A stretch of DNA of 18,983 nt from JAVVPO01 sp036655715 (lineage in GTDB: Bacteria > Bacillota > Clostridia > Lachnospirales > Cellulosilyticaceae): assembly GCA_036655715.1 (NCBI GenBank), contig JAVVPO010000049.1, forward strand, positions 1-18,983. Reading direction: 5' to 3'. Every line of letters begins with the position of its first letter. Positions within the stretch are counted from its first letter, which is position 1. The position numbers and the translations under genes are program-made. Below are positions 14,155 through 18,983 of this stretch, one piece after another. The notes below the pieces were generated by a model. It was not told where the DNA came from. It worked only from the letters and a program-made list of their open reading frames with translations, and did no database searches.

Positions 14155-15051
14155 TTAATATTCTACGTCGTTTCCAAGTACTTTAAACTGCACTAAACTA
14201 ATAATACCAATGATAATTGCTAGGACAACTCCCATTGCATTGGCATAACCAAACTGGGTTAACTTAAAGGCTTTTTCATAGACTAAATACATGATAGTAC
14301 TTGTTGAGTAGTTTGGTCCCCCAGATGTTAAGAGCTGAATAAGTGAGAAACATTGGAATGAATTAATGGTCGTGATAACAACGACATAAAGTGTTGTAGG
14401 CATGAGGCAAGGCCATTTAATCTTAGTAAAGATTTGCCAACTATTTGCGCCATCCACTTCTGCTGCTTCTACATAGGATTGTGGAATGTTTCCAAGTGCT
14501 GCTACATAGAGAATGATAGGTTGCCCTATTGAAGTTGTTAATAAGATGAGAATAATTGCCCAAATAGCATATCGCTTATCACCTAACCACATAATAGGTT
14601 CTTGTATTGCACCTGCTGTTTCTAACAGGTAGTTAAGAATACCATTTAGTGGATCATAAATCCATTTCCATACAACCGTTACAGCAACAGTACCTGTAAC
14701 AACTGGTAAGTAGAATACCCCACGGAAGAAAGAACGTACCCCTGCTTTTTTCTCATAAATAGTAATGGATACAAACAGTGAAAAGAGAACAACAAATGGT
14801 ACTGATCCTACTACGATAACAAGTGTATTGTTAAGAGATTTTAAAAATATTTCATCTTGGAATAAATTTATGTAATTTTGTAATCCGATAAAATCAAACT
14901 TCTTAAGTGTATAATCATACAAGCTTGTTACAGCCCCTGATATCATAGGATAAACAACAAATGTAAAGAAAAAGATTAAAGCTGGAGCCAAGAATGCATA
15001 GGAAACCAAGGTTTCTCTCATACGCAACTTGGAAATTTTTTGTTCCTTCAT
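14155..15051 (-). CDS. Carbohydrate ABC transporter permease, CUT1 MalF/UgpA type (probable sialic-acid importer)
   Basis: This 298-residue permease is the partner of the MalG-type subunit next to it. The frame extends two codons upstream to a GTG, but the ATG at 15051 is 7 bases from the AGGAAGG site and is preferred. It has six predicted helices and an EAA loop (YVEAAEVDGANSWQIFTKI, about 193-211). LAPALIFFFTFVVYPM is the usual first helix of this family. It lies 111 bases after the binding-protein gene, with a large palindrome between them. The pair resembles the satBC permeases of the streptococcal sialic-acid transporter in type and arrangement, but the substrate is inferred from neighbours. 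Confidence 0.9.
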   Translation of the reverse strand: MKEQKISKLRMRETLVSYAFLAPALIFFFTFVVYPMISGAVTSLYDYTLKKFDFIGLQNYINLFQDEIFLKSLNNTLVIVVGSVPFVVLFSLFVSITIYEKKAGVRSFFRGVFYLPVVTGTVAVTVVWKWIYDPLNGILNYLLETAGAIQEPIMWLGDKRYAIWAIILILLTTSIGQPIILYVAALGNIPQSYVEAAEVDGANSWQIFTKIKWPCLMPTTLYVVVITTINSFQCFSLIQLLTSGGPNYSTSTIMYLVYEKAFKLTQFGYANAMGVVLAIIIGIISLVQFKVLGNDVEY

Positions 15052-15087
15052 AGTCACACCTTCCTAACATTAGCATTTTTCTAATAA

Positions 15088-15102
15088 AAGCACCGTTTAC
15101 AT
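15088..15102 (-). promoter_or_regulatory. cre-like site between binding-protein and permease genes
   Basis: The minus strand ATGTAAACGGTGCTT matches the loose catabolite-response consensus WTGNAANCGNWNNCW at all positions but one. The left half is ideal and the right half poor. CcpA binding here could act as a roadblock, but the position inside the operon is unusual. Confidence 0.2.
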
Positions 15103-15118
15103 AGATGACTTTCTTAAA

Positions 15119-15152
15119 ATTTTCTCCTTACACTTAAGTGTAAGGAGAAAAT
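15119..15152. repeat. 34-bp perfect palindrome between binding-protein and permease genes
   Basis: The two 17-base halves are exact reverse complements, centred on TTAA between 15135 and 15136. In RNA it makes a stem of about 15 bp with a tetraloop, 10 bases after the binding-protein stop. A short AAAATTTTAAG follows on the minus strand. It probably acts as a leaky terminator or a 3' stabiliser that keeps binding-protein mRNA above permease mRNA. Confidence 0.8.
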
Positions 15153-15162
15153 GGAGTACTCA

Positions 15163-16560
15163 TTATTGCGCATTAGCAATTGATTGATTAGCAGAAGTTA
15201 CAAAGTCATCAAGAGCTGTCTGAGCATCTTTGTCACCTGCAAGAACTGCTTGCATCATTGGGAACCAGAAAGTTCTCATTTCAGCAAATCCATCAATTGT
15301 ATTGTAGTAAGTACCATAGAACTTGCTTAAGCTTGATAAATAAGTCATATTTTCATCATCTGCGTAAAGGTTGCCATATGAACTACGAACTGGGAATGTA
15401 GCTGTTTGTATAACATTTTGTGGTCCCCAAGTTGGATCGTTACAAATAAAATCAATAAGTAATTTAGAAGCTTCAATCTTGTTTGCATCACCATTATCAA
15501 AGATACAGAATCCATCAATTAAGTACTCAAGCTCTGGTTCTACACCTGCTGGAGTTGGGAATGGTACGAAAATTGGTTCAAATTCCATGTTAGCTTTATT
15601 GCTGTTATATACGCCAGGGCTAAAAAGAATAGTGTGAGATACACGCCCGGATGTAAATTCTTCAATAGATGCAGTGCCATCAAGCGCACTACCATTTAAC
15701 AATAACCCTTGTGCCACAGCGTCAGAGATAAATTGCATTGCATTTACTCCGCCCTCGCTATTAATTATGTACTCTGTAAGTGTCTCATTAGTAATAGGTG
15801 TACCTGCTAGGTTAGATACGAAAGCACGTGGGCCTTGATCTCCACCTTGTGATACACAGTATACTACAGCGCCTTTTTCGCCCTTATCTTTAAGCGCAGT
15901 CATAAGTGCTTTGTATTCATCTACACTCCATGTTCTATCTCCTTCAAGATTAATCATATCCATTAATCCATGTTTTTCTAACATTTCTTTGTTAAATGCC
16001 ATTAAGAAAGGAGCTGAAGAAATTGGGTACATATAGTAATTATCATTTGCTTTACAAGCACCAATGATATTATCATTGTTAACATCAGCGATGAATTCAT
16101 CTGTAAACATACTATTTACATCAGCTAATACACCATCTTTAGCATAGGAAATGATACGTCCTGGTGCATCAAACAACACATCACAAACAGTACCCCCTTG
16201 AATAGCATTAGTGATTTTTTCTGGACCTGATGCGAAGTCAATCATTTCCATATTCACTTTAATATTTGGATATTTTTCGTTGAATGCTGCGATAATACCT
16301 TCTTCATACTTACCTGCTGTATCGTCTATAGATGCAAAGTTAGGGAAGTTCCACCAAGTAATTTCTGCTTCTAGTTGAGATGGATCTACTACAGCTTCAG
16401 CCTTTGGCTCTTCAGGTTTTGTTTCCTCTTTAGCTGCTGTTTCAGTCGTTTTTGTTGCGTCCGTTGCTGATTCCTCAGTTTTGCTGCCACAACCAACAAA
16501 TGCTGTCATAGATAGAGCTATTGTCAAAAGCACTGCCAAACTTTTCTTCATAATTTTCAT
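15163..16560 (-). CDS. Sugar ABC transporter substrate-binding lipoprotein (probable sialic-acid importer)
   Basis: The start is taken at the ATG at 16560, which follows an AGGGGGAAAG site; the frame runs 20 codons further up without such a site. The 465-residue protein has a signal peptide and Cys24 in FVGC, then a Thr/Glu/Lys-rich flexible linker (about 26-55). The mature part is a family 1 (MalE-like) solute-binding domain: ITWWNFPNF at its start, IIAAFNEKYPNIKVNMEMIDF, FLMAFNKEML. Such proteins deliver oligosaccharides or sugar acids to CUT1 permeases. Sialic acid is inferred from the nanE gene 89 bases upstream and the divergent nanA. The protein is not related to TRAP-type SiaP. It could bind another sugar of host glycans. 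Confidence 0.9.
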   Translation of the reverse strand: MKIMKKSLAVLLTIALSMTAFVGCGSKTEESATDATKTTETAAKEETKPEEPKAEAVVDPSQLEAEITWWNFPNFASIDDTAGKYEEGIIAAFNEKYPNIKVNMEMIDFASGPEKITNAIQGGTVCDVLFDAPGRIISYAKDGVLADVNSMFTDEFIADVNNDNIIGACKANDNYYMYPISSAPFLMAFNKEMLEKHGLMDMINLEGDRTWSVDEYKALMTALKDKGEKGAVVYCVSQGGDQGPRAFVSNLAGTPITNETLTEYIINSEGGVNAMQFISDAVAQGLLLNGSALDGTASIEEFTSGRVSHTILFSPGVYNSNKANMEFEPIFVPFPTPAGVEPELEYLIDGFCIFDNGDANKIEASKLLIDFICNDPTWGPQNVIQTATFPVRSSYGNLYADDENMTYLSSLSKFYGTYYNTIDGFAEMRTFWFPMMQAVLAGDKDAQTALDDFVTSANQSIANAQ

Positions 16561-16591
16561 TTTCTTTCCCCCTGTGTAAATTTTTTTATTT

Positions 16592-16617
16592 CGATTGCAG
16601 GTAGCCCTGCTAAATCG
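16592..16617 (-). promoter_or_regulatory. Hairpin between nanE and the binding-protein gene
   Basis: CGATT-GCAGG (16592-16601) pairs with CCTGC-TA-AATCG (16606-16617), giving a 10-bp stem with a 2-base bulge and a TAGC loop. No U tract follows, so it is more likely an mRNA processing or stability element at the 5' side of the binding-protein message than a terminator. Confidence 0.45.
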
Positions 16618-16649
16618 CAAAATAGAAATGATTAAATCTACTAACCCCT

Positions 16650-17336
16650 TTATTTCTTAAGTGCTGCAACGTACTTTCTAGTAATATCCATAGGTCTTGT
16701 AATAGCTGTCCCCACCACTGCTGCCAAAACACCACAGTCCATAGCTTCTCTTAACTGCTCTGGGCTCCAAATACCACCTTCTGCAATAACCGGTTTGCCG
16801 CACTCCCTAACCAAATCTCTAAGTAGTTCATAGTTAGGTAAAATAGCTCCTTCTGTGTAATCCGTATAACCATGTAACGTTGTTCCAATAAGATCAAATC
16901 CTATTCCTGCTGCATGCATTCCTTCTTTATAATCTGAACAGTCTGCCATAAATAGTTGGTCAGGATACTTAGATCTAACTTCTGCGAAAAACTCATCTAG
17001 AGTCTTCTTATCAGGCCTTTCCCTTTTCGTACAATCTATAGCAATAATATCTACTCCGCATGCTACTAATGCGTCCACCTCCTTTATAGTCGGTGTTATG
17101 TATACATTACAATCCTCATATACTTCCTTTATAATTCCGATGATTGGTAGATCTACTACTTTTTTAATTTCAGTAATATCTTCCACCGTATTTGCTCTTA
17201 TCCCTATAGCTCCGCCAAGCTCTGCTGCATAAGCCATTCTCGACATAATATAAGAACTATATAAAGGCTCTGCCTTAAGTGCTTGACAAGAAACAATTAA
17301 TCCACCTTTCACCCTATCTAGTACAGAGTTACTCAT
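16650..17336 (-). CDS. nanE: N-acetylmannosamine-6-phosphate 2-epimerase (NanE)
   Basis: NanE converts ManNAc-6-phosphate to GlcNAc-6-phosphate in cytoplasmic sialic-acid catabolism. The 228-residue TIM barrel shows the family motifs in order: SCQALKAEPLY (16-26), GIRANT (45-50), PIIGIIK with catalytic Lys70, VYITPT, DCTKRERP, MADCSDYKEG, GTTLHGYT, IAEGGIWSPEQ, and VVGTAITRP (207-215). Length is normal. An AAGGAGG site (17353-17347) precedes the ATG by 10 bases; a three-codon ATG-AGG-CTA-TGA mini-frame lies between and overlaps the real start. It is the first gene of the nanE-binding protein-permease-permease transcript. No ManNAc kinase is present in the window. Confidence 0.95.
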   Translation of the reverse strand: MSNSVLDRVKGGLIVSCQALKAEPLYSSYIMSRMAYAAELGGAIGIRANTVEDITEIKKVVDLPIIGIIKEVYEDCNVYITPTIKEVDALVACGVDIIAIDCTKRERPDKKTLDEFFAEVRSKYPDQLFMADCSDYKEGMHAAGIGFDLIGTTLHGYTDYTEGAILPNYELLRDLVRECGKPVIAEGGIWSPEQLREAMDCGVLAAVVGTAITRPMDITRKYVAALKK

Positions 17337-17387
17337 AGCCTCATAGCCTCCTTCATATTATTTTGTATATTCTAAATTTATATATTT

Positions 17388-17415
17388 ATTGTATCATATT
17401 AGAAAAATATTTCAA
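17388..17415 (-). promoter_or_regulatory. Sigma-A promoter of nanE operon
   Basis: The minus strand has TTGAAA (17415-17410), 16 bases, then TACAAT (17393-17388). It lies about 52 bases before the nanE start. Confidence 0.6.
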
Positions 17416-17436
17416 TAGCTTTAGGAAAATATTTTT
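17402..17436. promoter_or_regulatory. Two GAAAA(A)TATTT dyads at the nanE promoter (candidate operator)
   Basis: GAAAAATATTTC (17402-17413, 10 of 12 bases symmetric) overlaps the nanE -35. A second copy, GAAAATATTTTT (17425-17436), contains a perfect AAAATATTTT palindrome. They are 23 bases apart, about two helical turns. Confidence 0.35.
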
Positions 17437-17553
17437 TATTTTATCATTATTTTAATTAATTATTCTAATCTAACTCTATTTTTCTTCTATTTTTTATATA
17501 TATTTTTATTTATTTAAGATAAATAATTTTTTATTCCTTTTTTAAGTTTTTTC

Positions 17554-17572
17554 AAAGAAAATTTTTTTCTTT
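17554..17572. promoter_or_regulatory. Inverted repeat upstream of the nanA -35 (candidate operator)
   Basis: AAAGAAAA (17554-17561) and TTTTCTTT (17565-17572) are perfect 8-base arms around TTT. The site is just upstream of the -35 at 17576 and resembles the GAAA/TTTC dyads on the nanE side. Confidence 0.35.
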
Positions 17573-17575
17573 TCA

Positions 17576-17605
17576 TTGATTTCTTTATATTATATATGAT
17601 ATGAT
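17576..17605 (+). promoter_or_regulatory. Sigma-A promoter of nanA
   Basis: TTGATT (17576-17581) and TATGAT (17600-17605) are 18 bases apart, about 55 bases before the nanA start codon. Confidence 0.55.
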
Positions 17606-17608
17606 ACA

Positions 17609-17621
17609 TTTACAATGTAAA
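17609..17621. promoter_or_regulatory. Palindrome at the nanA transcription start (candidate operator)
   Basis: TTTACA-A-TGTAAA is a perfect 6-1-6 inverted repeat directly after the -10, covering the predicted start of transcription, a standard repressor position. Confidence 0.45.
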
Positions 17622-17659
17622 ACTATTCTAATAAATCAAAAAAAGAGAGGTTTTTTATT

Positions 17660-18577
17660 ATGTTAAAATATGATACTTCACGCTTTAGAAATGTAACCGT
17701 AGCACTTAATACTCCTTTTGATGCCAATGATGATATCGACCTCAAAGCAGCCAAAGCACTTACGCGCTACTATATTAATAAAGGAGTTAAGAGTCTTTAT
17801 GTTTGCGGCAGTACAGGCGAAGGCTTTTTACTAGATAATGATGAGCGCAAAAAAATTGTAGAAGCTGTTACCGAAGAAGCTGGCAATGAAATGAGCATCA
17901 TCGTGCATGTGGGTACACCTTCAAGCAGACACGCAGCAGACCTTGCAAAGCATGCTGAGTTTGCCGGAGCTGCTGCTACTTCTGCTGTTCCATGTGTATA
18001 CTATAGACCAAGCGAAGAAAGTGTTTACCGTCACTGGACTACTATCACAGAAGCCGCTGATCTTCCTTTCTTTATCTATAACATTCCTCAACTTACCGGA
18101 TTTAACTTATCCATGCCTTTATTCAATCGTATGTTAGAGAACGAAAGAGTTGCAGGTGTCAAGAATTCTTCTGACCCATGCCAAGATATCTTACGTTTTA
18201 AAGCAGCAGCTAGTGAAGACTTTATCGTATTCAATGGTCCAGACGAGCAATACCTAGCAGGCAGACTCATGGGCGCTGATGCAGGTATCGGCGGTACATA
18301 TGGCGCTATGCCAGAGCTTTACCTTAAACTTGAAGAGTTAATTCAAAGAGGTGAAATAGCTAAAGCACAGAATTTACAAATCACTATTACGCACCTTATC
18401 TACCGTCTTTGTTCATTCCCATCTATGTATGGGGCATGCAAGACTATCATCGGCATGAATGGCTGTCCTATCGGCAAGCCAAGACTTCCATTCTTACCAG
18501 TAGATGAAAAAGACCCAGCTATTATTTCTCTCTTTAATGATATTGCTATAGCTATAGAAGAAAGTAAAAATCTATAA
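17660..18577 (+). CDS. nanA: N-acetylneuraminate lyase (NanA)
   Basis: NanA cleaves N-acetylneuraminate to N-acetylmannosamine and pyruvate in the cytoplasm, the first step of sialic-acid use. The 305-residue protein belongs to the DHDPS/NAL TIM-barrel family. It shows GSTGE (50-54), the YYRPS segment, Tyr140 in YNIPQLTG and the Schiff-base Lys168 in GVKNSS. The YNIP-x-L-TG and GVKNSS forms, and its place opposite nanE, favour the lyase over dihydrodipicolinate synthase. An AGAGAGG site lies 9 bases before the ATG. It is monocistronic, ended by a strong terminator. G+C is visibly higher than in neighbouring genes. Confidence 0.95.
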   Translation: MLKYDTSRFRNVTVALNTPFDANDDIDLKAAKALTRYYINKGVKSLYVCGSTGEGFLLDNDERKKIVEAVTEEAGNEMSIIVHVGTPSSRHAADLAKHAEFAGAAATSAVPCVYYRPSEESVYRHWTTITEAADLPFFIYNIPQLTGFNLSMPLFNRMLENERVAGVKNSSDPCQDILRFKAAASEDFIVFNGPDEQYLAGRLMGADAGIGGTYGAMPELYLKLEELIQRGEIAKAQNLQITITHLIYRLCSFPSMYGACKTIIGMNGCPIGKPRLPFLPVDEKDPAIISLFNDIAIAIEESKNL

Positions 18578-18598
18578 TCCACACGAGGTAATTATCTG

Positions 18599-18628
18599 AT
18601 GAAAAAAGAATGGGATGTTATAAACTAG
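18599..18628 (+). other. Nine-codon open frame inside the nanA terminator stem
   Basis: ATG at 18599 follows a GAGGT site (18585-18589) by 9 bases and encodes MKKEWDVIN, stopping with TAG at 18626-18628. The frame fills the left arm of the terminator almost exactly. It is most likely accidental, but it has a usable ribosome site. Confidence 0.15.
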
Positions 18629-18662
18629 CTTCTGACTAGTTTATAACATCCCATTCTTTTTT
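18602..18662. terminator. Strong bidirectional terminator after nanA
   Basis: A perfect 27-bp inverted repeat (18602-18628 with 18636-18662) has a 7-base loop and A and T tracts at its ends. It serves nanA and the convergent small gene at 18673. Confidence 0.93.
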
Positions 18663-18672
18663 TAGAACTTTT

Positions 18673-18831
18673 TTAAAGTGCTAGAATAACAAATATCTGC
18701 CCTGCCATTAGAAGTAAATTACCTATTAATTCCTTTTGGTCATCTTCTAATTCATTGCTTACAAGTATACTCATAACAACAGCTATTATAATCCATTTGA
18801 TATTGGAATTTTCTTTCACACACAAATTCAT
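18673..18831 (-). CDS. Small membrane-associated protein, unknown function
   Basis: A 52-codon frame starts at the ATG at 18831 with a good AGGAGT site 7 bases upstream and ends in TAA just before the shared terminator, so it is a plausible real gene despite its size. The protein has a hydrophobic helix (IKWIIIAVVMSILVS, about 11-25), an acidic polar turn (NELEDDQKE) and a second hydrophobic segment (LIGNLLLMAGQIFVILAL, about 35-52). It could be a helical hairpin in the membrane or an amphipathic protein. I do not recognise the family with confidence; short clostridial proteins with a similar E-L-x-x-D-x-x-x-L-G-N-L-L pattern may exist. No toxin partner or antisense RNA is evident next to it. 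Confidence 0.65.
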   Translation of the reverse strand: MNLCVKENSNIKWIIIAVVMSILVSNELEDDQKELIGNLLLMAGQIFVILAL

Positions 18832-18895
18832 ATCTATCACTCCTATAATAAAGTGTTGCTATTATTATAGGAAATTTATTTTCAAATGTGCTTTT

Positions 18896-18982
18896 CTATC
18901 TTTCTAATAACTGATTTTCTAGTATTTTTTCAAGAATTCTAGGAGCTACTACATTTAAGAAAGCATTATTACCATAGTGAGC
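18896..18982 (-). CDS. C-terminal tail of an unidentified protein (5' end outside window)
   Basis: On the minus strand a frame open to the window edge ends with TAG at 18896-18898. Its 28 residues contain YGNNAFLNVVAPRILEKI and then a charged helix ending LLER. The residue mix is protein-like. About 64 bases separate it from the start of the small membrane-protein gene, so the two may share a transcript. The family is not recognisable from this tail. Confidence 0.5.
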   Translation of the reverse strand, partial: AHYGNNAFLNVVAPRILEKILENQLLER

Positions 18983-18983
18983 T

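Larger units (their letters stand above)
17337..17659. promoter_or_regulatory. Divergent nanE/nanA regulatory region
   Basis: These 323 bases hold no gene and are extremely AT-rich. They contain a promoter facing each way, the sequence ATATGATACA as an inverted pair at both -10 regions, and several short dyads listed separately. A sugar-sensing regulator such as an RpiR-type NanR is the usual controller of such regions, but none is encoded in the window. Confidence 0.7.

Noticed and set aside
15151..15183. AAGGAGA plus ATG on the plus strand at the palindrome, opening a 10-codon frame
   Set aside because: The ribosome-site look comes from the palindrome itself. The frame runs antisense into the binding-protein gene and stops at once.
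1..18983. CRISPR arrays, tRNA or rRNA genes, transposases, phage or toxin-antitoxin modules
   Set aside because: No spaced direct repeats, cloverleaf-like sequences, rRNA segments, transposase motifs or terminal repeats were seen on either strand. The window reads as ordinary chromosome.

Overview
The window is AT-rich DNA from a low-GC Firmicute, most likely a clostridial anaerobe of the Lachnospirales type. This rests on strong AGGAGG-type ribosome binding sites, sigma-A promoters, lipobox lipoproteins, and a yclNOPQ-type siderophore transporter beside clostridial cell-wall and sialic-acid genes. Three runs of exactly 100 Ns (8983-9082, 10926-11025, 12820-12919) look like scaffold spacers of unknown true length. 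Two of them interrupt genes.

Layout. 1-63 is the tail of a plus-strand gene, closed by a bidirectional terminator (87-133) shared with a convergent VanZ-like gene (140-508, minus). Next is a minus-strand four-gene Fe(III)-siderophore ABC operon (permease, permease, ATPase, binding lipoprotein; 4447 down to 662) in the same order as Bacillus yclNOPQ. Its promoter carries a near-perfect Fur box. An M23 cell-wall endopeptidase (4784-6433) and an orphan soluble PAS-GAF-PAS histidine kinase (6640-8778) follow, both on the minus strand. A gap-interrupted unknown gene (8884-9273, minus) is divergent from a MATE efflux gene (9525-10907, plus). A small zinc-ribbon gene (11090-11275, minus) and a secreted alpha/beta-hydrolase lipoprotein (11372-13039, minus, gap-interrupted) come next.

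The right part is a sialic-acid locus. nanE, a sugar-binding lipoprotein and two CUT1 permeases run leftward (17336 to 13271). nanA runs rightward from the shared 323-bp regulatory region (17660-18577). The transporter would import sialic acid, NanA would split it to ManNAc plus pyruvate, and NanE would convert ManNAc-6-P to GlcNAc-6-P. The window has no transporter ATPase, no ManNAc kinase, and no nagA or nagB, so these must lie elsewhere. The window ends with a 52-codon membrane-peptide gene (18673-18831, minus) and the tail of another minus-strand gene (18896-18982).

I see no clearly new multi-gene system. The best leads are regulatory: the Fur promoter that redefines a start codon, the symmetric motifs in the nan divergent promoter, the 34-bp palindrome between binding-protein and permease genes, and the switch-like leader of the MATE gene. 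The unannotated small membrane peptide and the hydrolase beside the sialic-acid importer also merit attention.
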